From Nageia nagi (Eukaryota > Pinophyta): a stretch of 64,000 bases of DNA. Below are positions 35,091 to 46,624 of the stretch, one piece after another. A model generated the notes under the pieces. It saw nothing but the letters and a program-made list of their open reading frames with translations, had not been told where the DNA came from and ran no database searches. The stretch is taken from contig JBITNC010000002.1 of assembly GCA_050084985.1 (NCBI GenBank), positions 12,152,001 to 12,216,000 on the forward strand. Reading direction: 5' to 3'. Each line of letters starts with the position of its first letter. Position 1 is the stretch's first letter. Both the position numbers and the translations under genes were made by a program.

Positions 35091-35795
35091 AAAGAAACTT
35101 GTAATTGCAAATTTAAGAACTAATTAACGTGAATTTCATAGAGAAATTGGTAGATGGGCAACACTAAAAACACCTTGGGATAAAAAAATTTGTAAATTTT
35201 GTAACAAAAATGCCATAGAAGATGAGGCTCATTTTCTCTTATTTTCCCACTCTACAAAGACATAAGAGAAACCTACAAAGGTATTTGTGATTCTTGAACC
35301 AAGACAATCAAATAAGCTTGGTATATGAGAAACAATCATTCAAATACTTAATTGATATCTTTTCTTTTCTTTGCGAGATCCTACACATAAATCTGTAAAT
35401 TTTGTAACCTAAATTCTATAGAGGATGAGGCTCATTTTCTCTTATATTCCCACTCTACAAAGACACAAGAGAAACCTACAAAGTTATTTTTGATTACAAA
35501 TTAACCCACAAATTCTTAAACTAAAACAATAAAAATAAGTTTGGTGATTTGATTATAAAACTTAATTTTATGAGAAACAATCATTCAAATACTTAATTGA
35601 TATATTCTCTTTTCTTTGGGTAATGTTATACATAAATAAAAGTAAGTAGATAGGCTTATAATTAAATATTCGCCTACTACCAGCTCTTGTCTTCAAACTG
35701 CCTTAGGTCTAAACAAATTTGGATGAGTCCTACAAACATTTGGGTATAAAAGGATGATAAAAGACTTATCATATCATATTATATAGGACTTCATG
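35091..35795 (+). mobile_element. LINE 3' end with duplicated zinc-finger tail
   Basis: The plus strand reads KKLVIANLRTN, HREIGRWATLKTPWDKKICK, then CKFCNKNAIEDEAHFLLFSH, the CX2C zinc-finger-like C-terminus found at the end of LINE ORF2 proteins. The last part is repeated about 190 bp further on (near 35386) as ICKFCNLNSIEDEAHFLLYS. Both copies are followed by a shared untranslated segment containing AACAATCATTCAAATACTTA. The rest resembles a LINE 3' UTR, reaching a GGATGAGTCCTACAAACATT phrase near 35722. Upstream LINE domains are absent, as in 5'-truncated copies. Confidence 0.7.
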
Positions 35796-37571
35796 CAAAT
35801 TTTGCATCCTTTTTATTTTAGAAATGTTGTATCAAGTTCTCTTCCTCAACCATATTGCCAAAAGCGGCAAATTGTAAACACTTTAAAATGATTTTATGCA
35901 AATGTTTTATTTGATTAATCTAAAATGCCAAATTAAACCAACTTTGGATAAAGAAAGACTAATTTAGAAGAATTTTTCCAATTTAACCTTTACTTCTATG
36001 CACATTGTTATAAGTGAACTCAAAATCAAATTTGTGAATCTTTTATAAAGCACTTCCAAGTGCTCATTTCATACATAGAAATATCACAAGGAATCATGAT
36101 CAAGATTTCTCACAAGAAGAAAGCAATTACACAAGATCGTCCGTCATTACAATAATATCATCAAAATAATCCAAGCAATTGAAAGAGCATAGCATGGGTT
36201 GAATGAGCATTCAAGCTAGAATACCTAATGTTTTGATATCTAAGCCCACAATGCCCAATGCTCTAGAATTGTAGATCCATAATGTAGATGCTTTGGTCCC
36301 AAGCCTTGACAACCCTTTTGTGAAATACATGTGAATCAGTTCTAACATCATCTCAACAAAATTATCTTCAAAAATATCATTTTAAAATCATTTTCAAGAA
36401 CATTATCCTTAAAATTGTCTAAATCAATTAAGGTTCACCCTCCAAGAACACTAGTTATCCACCAACAAGATTTCAATCCCCCATTATCCAAATAAGTTCT
36501 TTATATCTCCTCTTGTTAATTTACAAAATCTTAATTGCTAGATCTTTATATTGCATTTAGCTATCAATAAGTTTTTCAATAGTAGACATAATTAAATATT
36601 TTCATCTTAATACACTGTACTATTTTTTATATATACAATACTCCCTTAATTTTTTTTTGTAAATTTAGCTTCTTAAGCATATTTTTATTCCATTCTTGTT
36701 GAAGAATCAACTAAAGAACATTTATAACCATAACATGATATAAATAACCAATGCAGGAGAGACCTTAGAATTTATTCAATAATATCAACACGGTTTGTAT
36801 CCATCATATTTTTACATAAACTTTATTTTGTAGGTCTCTATCCTATCACAAGCAATAAGCTCTCCATATCAAGAGGCAAACCAATTTCAATTCTTACTCA
36901 TTTTTCAACTAACATTTTGCTTTGATCTCCATTTTCCATACGCGTGTACATATGTAAATTAATGCAAAAAGTTCACTTCATTTTAAAAGAACATGTTCAT
37001 CCAAACCTCTTGCTTACCATTGTCAACCTTTGGCACAAGGTCAAGTTTTAAGATAAATCACAATAAGTTTGATCATTTCATGTCCCCAACATTTTCCTTT
37101 TCATTTTATGTGCTTTACAAAACCTTTGCAAGAGCCATAACATAACTTCATCAAATTTTATATGCTTTTTTTAAAAGTATGGACTAGATTTCTCTTCCTC
37201 AACCATATTTCAAAGATGCAAAATGTGAAGACTTAAAACTACATTTTAGCTATCTAAAATAACTTCATTTGAGTGATTTACTTAATTAATGAAAATAAAA
37301 CAATTTGAACCCATTTTGGGTTGTCCTAGGCTACCTTAAGTAAAAACATCTAATTTAATGTTATCTTATATGCACATTGGTTTTTATGGGTCCATAGAGG
37401 TGAACCAAAAATAGATTTGTCATGTCTATTAAAGCATTCCCATGTCTAGCCAAAGTGTTTACCTTTTTATCCTTAACAATTCTCATATTTTCACATAGGA
37501 TCCAATTATATGCATATTAAATCATCAAAACAAACTAAGCCACACATCTCAAAAGTGATGCAACCTTGAAT
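35796..37571. repeat. Old non-coding repeats, including copy 2 of the dispersed repeat
   Basis: 36840-37150 is the partner of 33650-34040. 35820-36100 resembles 37160-37470 (TTCTCTTCCTCAACCATAT is common to both). No coding region is supported. Confidence 0.45.
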
Positions 37572-38348
37572 AACAAACTTCACCATAATGCCTAGCATTC
37601 TAGCATCATCATTCAAAACATTGGTATTTTGGTTCGAGCACTTTTCAACCTACATGTTTTGGCCTTGGTCATTTTGAATATTTAGATATCAATTTGAGCA
37701 AAATACAAACCTCAAATCACTTACAAGAAAGATCTTAGTCTATTCCAACATCATTAGAGAGATCATAATCATCTTCTAAATATAATCCAAACCCATTTAG
37801 ATCCATTTGCTTGTTACATATAGAGAATGTCCTCAAAGATCACAAGTTGTCTATTGATAGACTTCCAACCCTCCCACTAAATTTTCTTTTTCTCTTGTTA
37901 TTTCTACAATTATAATTTTGGATATTGCTATAAAAATATTTTTCTTTTATTCACAAGAACAAACTTCACCATAATGCCTCACATTCTAGGATCATTGTTT
38001 AAAACACGAGTATTTTGGTTCCAACACTTTGCAACCTACATGTTTTGGCCTTGGTCGTTCTAGAATATTTAGATATCAATTTGTAGCAAAATATTGCCTT
38101 GAATCACTTACAAAGAAAGATCTTAGTCTATTCTAACATCATTAGAAGGATCATAATCATCTTCTAAATATAATCCAAACCCATTTATATCAATTTGCTT
38201 GTTATATCTAGGGAATGTCCTCAAAGATCACAAGTTGTCTATTAATAGGCTTCAAACCCTCCACCTAAGTTTTCTTTGTCTCTTCTTGTTACTTCTACAA
38301 TAAAATTTTTGGACATTGCTATAAAAATATTTTTCTTTTATTGACAAG
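37572..38348. repeat. Tandem duplication, period about 386 bp
   Basis: Two adjacent copies, 37572-37957 and 37958-38348, both starting AACAAACTTCACCATAATGC and ending in the same TTTTTCTTTTATT phrase. Identity is roughly 85-90% by eye. Non-coding. Confidence 0.85.
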
Positions 38349-38530
38349 AACAATTGTGAATATATTAATAGAGTCTATTTTATTTTTGTCTACAATTTGA
38401 ACACATAATCATGAAAAGAAGGTTTATAATTGGAGTTATTTGACAAATGTCCTTTTCTAAATAACAATAATATTCCAACCAAATACACAAATGTGGCCAA
38501 TAATAGTAAATACATCGAGGAATTTTTGGA

Positions 38531-38535
38531 TACAA
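38531..38535. repeat. Target site duplication of element C (left)
   Basis: TACAA, repeated at 41117-41121 directly after the right LTR. Confidence 0.85.
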
Positions 38536-38777
38536 TGATATGGGAGCAAACTTGCTTATTGATTTATTATGAAAGAGGCCTTTAAATAGGCAAATCCATA
38601 GATGAATAACATGGATTTAGCACATGGTATTAAGTATTAACACATGAATTTGACAAAACAACCTATTCTAGATACTTCTAGAGCATTTATTACATTAAAT
38701 AAGCTAGATAGCTAAAAATGTATTAATACTACTAAGATTATTACTAAATGCCTAAATACTAATTATAATTCTCATCA
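38536..38777 (-). repeat. 3' LTR of element C
   Basis: Matches 40903-41116 with small insertions (for example about 15 bp after GCAAACTTGCTT). Ends ATTCTCATCA. Confidence 0.88.
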
Positions 38778-39690
38778 TTCCTCTCAACAATAGAAGCATT
38801 GGTCCCCAATGCATCCAAAGAAGGAAGCTGATAATGAGGAAGTTGACAATAATTAAAAGAAGTTGAAAAATTGGAATCACATAATGAAATGATGTGGCTG
38901 CAAATTGCCCACAAAAGTAGTCAAACCAAGGAGGTTTGAAGCAAAGCCAATACGACAAAGGTGTCTCAAACTCGATATGAAAACCAGAATCCTCAAGATT
39001 TTTTTGTGATAGCATTGTTCCATGTAATAATGGAGATGTCATAGAAGAAAATATTGTAGAAGCAAGTGCTTGAGGAATAGTTAAAGTCACATAAAACTCC
39101 TGATGCAAGATGAAGGAAGTAAGAGATGGTTCCAAGGCAATAAGAGTAGGAGGATATGGTGGCTCATCAAAACAAGGAAGGCTCATCACAAGAAAGTCCT
39201 CATAATTATGTACATGATCCATAAATGGAGCAACATCAAATAAAGAGGTAAGCTGCTCACGAAGGTCAACAACATCCTCAATGTGGGACTCAATGAGAAG
39301 AGAAGCAATGCCATCCTAAAGGTCATTTGATATCTCGTCTGGAGATGAAGTTTTTCATTAGATGAGTTGTCTACGAAGAAAGAGTTTTCCTCTTCTTTCA
39401 CTTGAAGACCAAGTTTTTCACAAATTGAGATGCCACATTGAGCTAAGCAAGTAAATTGCTGACATCTAGTTGAGTATTGACAATATGAAGTTTTGCAACC
39501 AATATGTTTGTCATCTGATACATGAACGAGATGTGCAATTGACTGTTAAAGTGGGTGTTTCCATGATCATAACTATGTAGTGTGGGACACCTCCCAACAA
39601 TAGATTTGAGTTTCTCAAATCATCCATCGTGAAGAGATGATCCCATTGCTTTTCGTGGATTTAAAATCCGACTCCGAAATCTTAAGTTAT
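38752..39690 (-). pseudogene. Unidentified Cys-rich ORF of element C
   Basis: Read on the minus strand in pieces. First WDHLFTMDDLRNSNLLLGGV near 39640. Then an open stretch (about 39515-39370) with six Cys in a C-x4-C-x5-C-x4-C-x3-C-x4-C array (GCKTSYCQ, RCQQFTCLAQCGISICEKLG), zinc-finger-like, then KEEENSFF. After a frameshift and one TAG it continues as ESHIEDVVDLREQLTSLFDV into a 156-codon frame (39222-38752: MDHVHNYEDFLVMSLPCFDE), which runs into the 3' LTR. The family is not recognised; it may be a remnant of a lost polyprotein or a captured host segment. Confidence 0.45.
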
Positions 39691-40889
39691 GATATTAAAT
39701 CTCCAAGATACAAATATTTACTTTTTATACCATTAAAACTTTAGAAACTCAAATATTTAATCAAAAATGATTAAATATCAAAAAACTTCACATAAAATAT
39801 GCGAATTGGGTGCACCAAATATTTTACCAAAACAAACCCTAGCCACCAAATTCGAAGTCAACCTGGTTTCAATGAAGGAGGGAGTCCAGATTGTGAAAAA
39901 GGGCCATGGAACTTACGAAAAACACATGCAAATTTGAGAAAGGAGGTGGATATCAATGGGATCGACATTGAGAAGCCACGATATCGCAGGATGAGGAGCA
40001 CACAATGAGGCGCCCACACAGTTGACTCATCCACGCACAAGGTTCACGAGACAAATTTATCCTTGTCTTCTGCGAAAGGATGCGCTTAAGCAGTAGCAAA
40101 GCAGGTGTAGTCCAAGAGGGGTCATGAAGTTGTGAACGAAGCGTTGTAGACAAGAAAGATTAAGAACTAGCCACCAGAATGGAAGTAGCGTAAGTGCAAA
40201 TAGCGAAAACTTTGTCCATATAGCCTTGAGAATGTGATTGAAAAATGCAGAGTTTGCGTTCCAAATCTGTTATGGCACAGAAAGGGGCATCTACGTCCAT
40301 AGTTCTTAGTGAAAACTTGTCAAAATGATCAAATGGGTGCAGATTTAGCGAGAACATGCAGGAATGAATTGATTTGGCCACGGAGATGCTGCAAAACAAT
40401 GATGCCCATGTTGAAAGGATACCAACTGAGATATTAATAGATCATGCACAAATGTCGGGGAGGGAATGAGATCCCCAACAACAGATTCATAAACTTCCAC
40501 AAAATGTAGATCTAAAGACAATGATGTGCCTCCAATGATGCCATATTTGATGCCTACAAAAAGGTAGATCTGAGCACCAACAAAAATGGCAGAAAGGGAA
40601 ACAAAGGCATCTCAACACACCTCACACAACTTTGCTACGGAAGGAGAGGCGACAAGCTGCAAATATTGTTGTCTTCAATGTACCAAAAAATGCAAATGGA
40701 GCTCCAATTTCACAGAAGTAGCAGAAAAATGGATGTAAATATCCAACGAGGAATCTAAGCATCAAAACAAGAGAGTCGATAATTCCAAAACTGCCACCAA
40801 AGATCCCCAAGTTGCACAAAATGCAGATCAAAACAAGAGGACCACAACCTCAAAACCAAAGGAAGCAAAATGCCTAAGCGAACGAACTC

Positions 40890-40901
40890 GCTCTGGTACC
40901 A
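40890..40901 (-). promoter_or_regulatory. Primer binding site of element C
   Basis: TGGTACCAGAGC on the minus strand, one base inside the 5' LTR and complementary to initiator Met tRNA with one mismatch. Confidence 0.82.
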
Positions 40902-40902
40902 A

Positions 40903-41116
40903 TGATGTGGGAGCAAACTTGCTTGAAAGAGGCCTTTAAATAGGCAAATCCAAAGATGAATACCATGGATTTAGCACATGGTATTAACACACGGATTTGA
41001 CAAAACAACCTATGCTAGATGCTTATAGAGCATTTATTATATTTAATAAGCTAGATACCTAAAAAGGTATCTAAGATTATTACTAGATGCCTAAATACTA
41101 ATTATAATCCTCATCA
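40903..41116 (-). repeat. 5' LTR of element C
   Basis: Partner of 38536-38777. TACAA follows immediately at 41117-41121. The minus strand has a TATA-like CCTATTTAAAGG near 40930. Confidence 0.88.
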
Positions 41117-41289
41117 TACAATTTATTCATATCAATATGCATATCTACTCATGTAAAACAGAGAATTGCATAACATGTACCTTGCTAAATGCCTTCAAAC
41201 AGGAAGATTCATGTAAAACATTATATTAACTTCAGATTTCTCACATGAATTGCTGAAGCTTATTTGAAGAGTATAATTGAAGCAAAATG

Positions 41290-41690
41290 AGGCTGTGATG
41301 ATCAACCTTGAGACAAGTGGTGCAAAAAAAAGAGAGGTTCAATTTTTTTGGTAAACTTTTGAAACAGTAACCAATGGAGGATCACCTGTACATGATCTTA
41401 TTATACAAAGTAAAATCATAAGAATATACTTCTAGATGTAAATCCAGCTTCGAAAGACTATTTCACCTGTTAAGTCATAAGATTGATGTTAAGATTGACC
41501 TTGAGATGAGCAATGCAAATGAAGAGATGTTAAAAGTTTTTGTCAAACATTTCATGACACTAACCAATGGATGATCAACTCTATATGTTTGATGTTTGCA
41601 CTTCATGTACAATGTATAATCATAAGACTCTATTTCTAGCCAGTTTTGAAAAACTTTGCACCTGTTAGATATAAAGCTTGATGATCTCAT
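41290..41690. repeat. Tandem duplication, period about 193 bp
   Basis: Two diverged copies: ACCTTGAGACAAG at 41305 and ACCTTGAGATGAG at 41498, ACCAATGGAGGATCA and ACCAATGGATGATCA, CACCTGTTAAG and CACCTGTTAGA. The minus strand just beyond (41740-41675) carries a splice-acceptor-like end and DYSVADAWKFSELENEIIKL, which might be an exon relic, but nothing confirms it. Confidence 0.6.
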
Positions 41691-42185
41691 TTTCAAGTTC
41701 AGAGAACTTCCAAGCATCAGCAACTGAATAGTCACCTAAAAGCCACAGCATCCATTTGGTTAAAAATATAATAAAACAATTTGCTTTATGTGAATCACTG
41801 TTCTCCAAGAAACTAAGCATATGATGGAAACTGTGTTTCTGAAAGGAACTTCATATAGGAAGCAAAGTCATTCCAAGGACTATTGTCATGCATAGGAATC
41901 TTGCCATAAAATTGAATTATAAAATGCTGCTTAAAAGTAAACAAAAGAGATATGCAAGGAATTTTATTCATTTCCTAAGGTTCCCAAAACAATTAATTGT
42001 AAGTTCTTGAAATCACTTTAAAACTTTAGGAAAATGGGAAATTCGGAAAATGAAAACACTAAAATATGTCAAATAAATTTGTAGTCAATTATGAATACAT
42101 GCAAGGTACTCAGCACATAGAAGACAGTATTTTAATTTTTTTTATTAAAATATCTGTGCATTTGTGCCCTGTTCAATGTTTTTTT
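41691..42185. other. No gene seen
   Basis: AT-rich, no motif and no repeat partner. Confidence 0.5.
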
Positions 42186-42425
42186 AAATTTGAGAAACAA
42201 TCATTTAAATAGTTAATTGATATATATTTACTTCTGGACAAACTTTTATAGGTCCTACAAATCAATGAGTTTAAAGGGACGTTAAAAGACTCCTATCTAC
42301 CTATCCTAACAATCATTCAAATACTTAATTGATATAAATTTACTTCTGGACAAATTTTTATAGGTCCTACAAACCAATGGATTTAAAAGGATACTAAAAG
42401 ACTCCTAACCTATCCTATAAAAGTA
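42186..42425 (+). repeat. LINE 3' UTR fragment, duplicated in tandem
   Basis: Two units of about 113 bp, each with AACAATCATT-AAATA-TTAATTGATAT, TTACTTCTGGACAAA and TATAGGTCCTACAAA. The same phrases occur in the LINE tail at 35.33-35.74 kb, so this is most likely a severed LINE 3' end. Confidence 0.55.
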
Positions 42426-42789
42426 CAAAAGTAATTATATCAAACCTAATAAAATCCAGATTTTGTACCTACTACAAGTAATTCTTCTTTTAAATACTTC
42501 AACACTTCACTGATTAAGAGAATCCACACAAGCTTTTAAATTAAAAAAATAGTTGATGTCATCAAGCTCAATATTGTTCTACATTTAGTGACAAAAAGGC
42601 CCATGGATTTGAGATCTACCTAGCACATGAGACACTCTACAAATCTTTATAATTGTTGAAATACCGGTTAATACATGAAGAATGTAAGAGACCCTACTAA
42701 ATATGTATTATAGATGCCCAAACTATTGTAGATGCTCAAAGTACTAAATATCTACTCTTGAAAACATTACTTTATAAATTATTGTAGAT

Positions 42790-42797
42790 GCCCAGAG
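42790..42797. repeat. Target site duplication of hAT element D (left)
   Basis: GCCCAGAG, repeated at 46617-46624. The 8-bp length is diagnostic of the hAT superfamily. Confidence 0.92.
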
Positions 42798-42820
42798 CAT
42801 AGTTAGAAAAATCGGAATCG
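42798..42820 (+). repeat. Left terminal inverted repeat of D
   Basis: CATAGTTAGAAAAATCGG plus five more bases, identical to the inverse complement of 46594-46616. Confidence 0.95.
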
Positions 42821-43173
42821 TTTGATTGCAGGATTTTGATTTTTTGAAAAATCGGATAAAATCGGCATGAAGAAAAAATGAAGGAATTTCTACTATTTGA
42901 TATTAAAACAAATCAGTTTTAGCTAAATTTGAATATTGCATATCAAATAGAAAACATTCCATATAGAATAACACATAAAATATCCAACATTACATATCAA
43001 AGAAATTGTAGAGTTTTATATTACATATCAAATGTCAAGTGTCACGGATCAAAAACATTAAAGAGTTTCAATGTGACATAACAAAATTTGAATCACAAGA
43101 TCCAAAACATTCATCTAGATTCTAGTGACTGCTCCTGCAACATTGCTATGAGCTATCATCCATGTTTTGACTT

Positions 43174-46151
43174 TCACAATCTCTCTTTTACAACCCTAGA
43201 CCTAGTTGTTATTAGAGGTTCATCATCATCAATATCATCTTCAAGAGCAACTCCTCTATGTGATGGTCCCGCTGCTAATGTACCCCCTTGGGCCCCTTCT
43301 GCTTCCATTGCCACCCTTTCAGCTTCCTCTCCCATTGCAACAACTTGTTCTTCTATCCTTTGATCCTTTTCAAAGGTGAAATCAAAATCTCGAGGCTGTA
43401 AAATCAAAATGCATTGCCCATCAAAAGCTTATAAAATACATTCAAAATCAAATTCAATAGCTAATTTATAAGTTGAAAATTGAAATCAAAATCTCTAACC
43501 TCTTCTGGCACATCTTTCAACCATGAAGCCCACACATCACTTGCATCAATCTCATCCAACTCTATCACGTCATTACTTGTTCCTTCAATTTGTCTATGAT
43601 GGAGGTGAAGGTTGTAATGCACAAAAAACAAATCATTCAAGTGCTCATGGATGAGCCTATTGCGCTTCTTTGAATGAATTTGCTCAAAAGTGCTCCAATT
43701 TCACTCACACCCAGAAGAACTAGCTGGTTGGGATAAGATTTTTATGGCCACTTTCTGAAGATTTGGCGTATTACCGCTATAATCCTCCCACCATAGATCT
43801 AAAAAAAAACAGCAAGAAAACCAAATAAGATATGCATTTTTCAAGATGTTACTAATTGGGCAATTCACTTAAAAAATATTGAAAATGCATTTTGTTACCT
43901 GGAGCTAGAGTTCTCCTTGATTCTATACATTCTGGGGATGAGAACAAGTAGCCTTGTGCTTTCTTGTAATCTTGAAGCTCTACCCCAAAATTTTTGGTCC
44001 TAATCTCCTTATCTGGCACCAAACGGTTAATAGCCTTATGGAGACCTACAAAATTTAAATGCCCATCAAAATCCAATATATTCAAATTCAATAGGTTAAG
44101 TTGAAAATAGAAGTCAAAATCCTCAAAGTTGATTAATATTTACTAGTGGATACATGTGTTAATCTCCCCATTCAATGGATCAAAATTGTCTTCATAGAAG
44201 AACTTGGGATTCAAGTAAATCCCTGCTCCATGTAGAGGCTTAAGCAATTGAGTATTCCACCTACAATCAACCATGTCCCAAATGTACTGAAATCTTGATG
44301 CTTGATGAACAAAAAAAGCAGATATGGCCTCCTTTGCCTTATCCATCACCTCATACACGTACCCCATGGATGGCTTCTTTGATTCCACAAGGCAAAGCAC
44401 CCTCACTAAGGGCTCTGTAATCTGCAAAGTGAATTATCAATTATAAAACTAAATTAATAACAATTTTAATGAATTAAATTTTAATCAATTCAATATGGAA
44501 TGATTCGGATAGTAGAAAAGTGGAATAGTTGAAAATTGAAATAGAATTATACCTTCAAAATCTGAAGCGCATCTGCCCAATAATCATCATCAAAGATACA
44601 ATTAATAACATTCTTGTCATCTGGTTCACGTGCATATTTCGACTCCATCCACTTATTGCTCACAAACATTTGTTCCAATGAAGTTCGAGTATTAAAAATA
44701 CTCTGCAATGTAAGAAATGATGTTGCAAATCGTGTAGTGGCTGCATGCAAAATTCATAAATTTAATTTAATGAAAAATAAAAAAAATAGAATATAAATGC
44801 AATAAATTGAAAGTTGGGAAATAATAAATAATTTACCAAGATGTATTAGACCCTTTCCATTATGAAATCTATCCTCATCAAATGGAGGACCCAAGCATGA
44901 TTGTAGATATATTTGGTGATATTCTTTGCTATTTCCACAACCTCTTTGATCCAATCTACCCTTCCAATGTCTTAAGAAGTAAGTCGATGACATGTGCAGC
45001 ACAAGGAGTCCAAAAAATGATAGGGTATTCTTTATCAATCCTCTCCCCTGCTTTAAAGTATGCAGAAGCATTATCCGTGATAACCTACAGTGTGCACAAC
45101 ATAAAATTTAAAGTTAAGTTTTAAACTTAGATGAATTAAATTTTAATTATAAAAAATTTAAATCAAAAAATGATAACATGCACAAAATAAACCGAAACGA
45201 AATAGATAGAAAATAATAAAAATACCTGCACAACGTTCTTAGCCCCCACCTTCTCGATGACTATCTGCAGCTGCCCAAATAAATAATCACTATTTTTTAT
45301 TTCACCTGATGCAACCACTAACTTCAAGAATGCCAAACCTCATAAAGAAGCAGCCAAAAAGTTCAACAAAGTTCTCCCCCGTGTATCGGTCCAACCATTG
45401 CTAAGAATGTTGTAGCCCTTTCTTCTCCAAATCTTCTTTTGCTCGTCAATAACCTTCCTGCAATCTAAAACAGCCATATCCAGCATAGGACCTTTCAAAT
45501 CATTGTAAGTTGGTGCTTTAAATCCAATACCACAAGCAGCAATAGCTCTAACCATGTACTCCCAATACGGTGAGTTCGCCACATTGAAGGAAAGATTAGA
45601 GTACTACCAGAAATTTGCAATTGCCTTTCTGGTTTTATTAAACTTATCCTTATTCCATGATTCATCGAGTGTGGTTTGGCCATGACGAGGTGCAAAAATA
45701 TCACACCTCATTGCACTACTAGAGCTTGCTGGATTCCTCATTTTGCTAGGGGGGTTTGCTCTACAATTGCAGTTGCACTACCACTAACACCATCCTCTTC
45801 AAAGAAATGGCCCTGGGTAGAACCTACCCCTGGAAACCCTGGAAGCGGAGGTGGAGGGGAAGTTGGTGGAAACCCTCTAGCAATTTCTGATTTTGTTCTT
45901 TTCTTTGCCTGCTTCTCTGCTACCTTAGATTCTATGATAACAACCATTTGCCTTTGGACATCTTGATCTACCTTAGGGCAAGGTCTAATATTATTCCCAG
46001 CCATTCTTGCTAAGTGAAATTTCATTCTGTAAACACCTCCACCAATAGGTTCCCTACAAAAATTGCAAATAGGAGTGCTTGTTGTTTCAGTCTCTGTGAC
46101 ATATGACCAAGTAGCATCTGTCCTATCTTTCTTACAGCCTGGAGAACTCAT
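43174..46151 (-). pseudogene. hAT transposase with BED zinc finger, multi-exon, mutated
   Basis: Cuts and rejoins hAT ends as a nuclear dimer. Exon 1 from ATG 46151: BED finger (ICNFCREPIGGGVYRMKFHL), acidic/Pro linker, one-base frameshift at a run of C near 45754, then HGQTTLDESWNKDKF, TYNDLKGPMLDMA, GWTDTRGRTLLNFLAASL (DUF659), ending at 45226. Introns with GT/AG ends: 45085-45225 and four or five more. Exon 45084: VITDNASAYFKAGERID, FWTPCAAHVIDLLLKTLEG, then two frameshifts. Exons near 44743-44553, 44421-44150 and 44045-43899 follow. Exon 43798-43500 is the dimerisation domain (ILSQPASSSGCE-stop-NWSTFE). The last exon is 43395-43174. Stops also occur after FW and ASL. Inactive as it stands. 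Confidence 0.88.
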
Positions 46152-46593
46152 ACTTGCAGCTGCAAAAACAAACAAAAAAGAAAAAAACAAAAAGTTGAAG
46201 CCTTGGAGAGAAAATGAAAAACACCCATCAAAACTCACAAAGCATTGGAAAGTTGGAAACTTACTTGGAATCTCTTCAAATTTGTTGAAAATGGTGTTAG
46301 CTTAGCTACTCTCAGCTCTAGAATGCAAAAAAGAAATGAATAAGCTTTTTGGTGACTTAAACCCCTCTACTCGCGCCCAAGACAACCAAACAATTTTTTG
46401 TAGATTTTTTTTATCAAGAATCGCGATTTTTTGCATAATCAAATCAGCCAAAAAATCGGATTTAATCTTGAAAAATCGTCGGCTGAGTCAATGCCGATTT
46501 TAAAAAAAAATCGTGAATTGAAATCGGAAAAAATTGGATAAACACTTTTTTGAAAAAAATCGGATCCGATTCAAATCAGATCATTTGCTTTGC

Positions 46594-46616
46594 CGATTCC
46601 GATTTTTCTAACTATG
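46594..46616 (-). repeat. Right terminal inverted repeat of D
   Basis: Ends TTTTTCTAACTATG, the exact inverse complement of 42798-42820, followed by GCCCAGAG. Confidence 0.95.
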
Positions 46617-46624
46617 GCCCAGAG

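Larger units (their letters stand above)
38536..41116 (-). mobile_element. Non-autonomous LTR retrotransposon C, 2.58 kb
   Basis: Two direct terminal repeats (38536-38777 and 40903-41116) with TGAT...ATCA ends, flanked by the 5-bp duplication TACAA. On the minus strand a primer site TGGTACCAGAGC (initiator Met tRNA, one mismatch) adjoins the 5' LTR and a purine tract TTGAGAGGAA adjoins the 3' LTR. The 2.1-kb interior has no RT, integrase or RNase H, so it must have moved with proteins from another element. It is larger than typical TRIMs and smaller than LARDs. A decayed ORF of unknown family lies in its 3' half. Confidence 0.88.
42798..46616 (-). mobile_element. hAT DNA transposon D, 3.8 kb, complete ends
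   Basis: Perfect 23-bp terminal inverted repeats starting CATAGTTAGAAAAATCGG, flanked by the 8-bp duplication GCCCAGAG on both sides. Subterminal regions are rich in AATCGG/CCGATT words (at least five in the right 200 bp), the likely transposase binding sites. The interior holds a multi-exon hAT transposase on the minus strand with several inactivating mutations. Confidence 0.95.
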
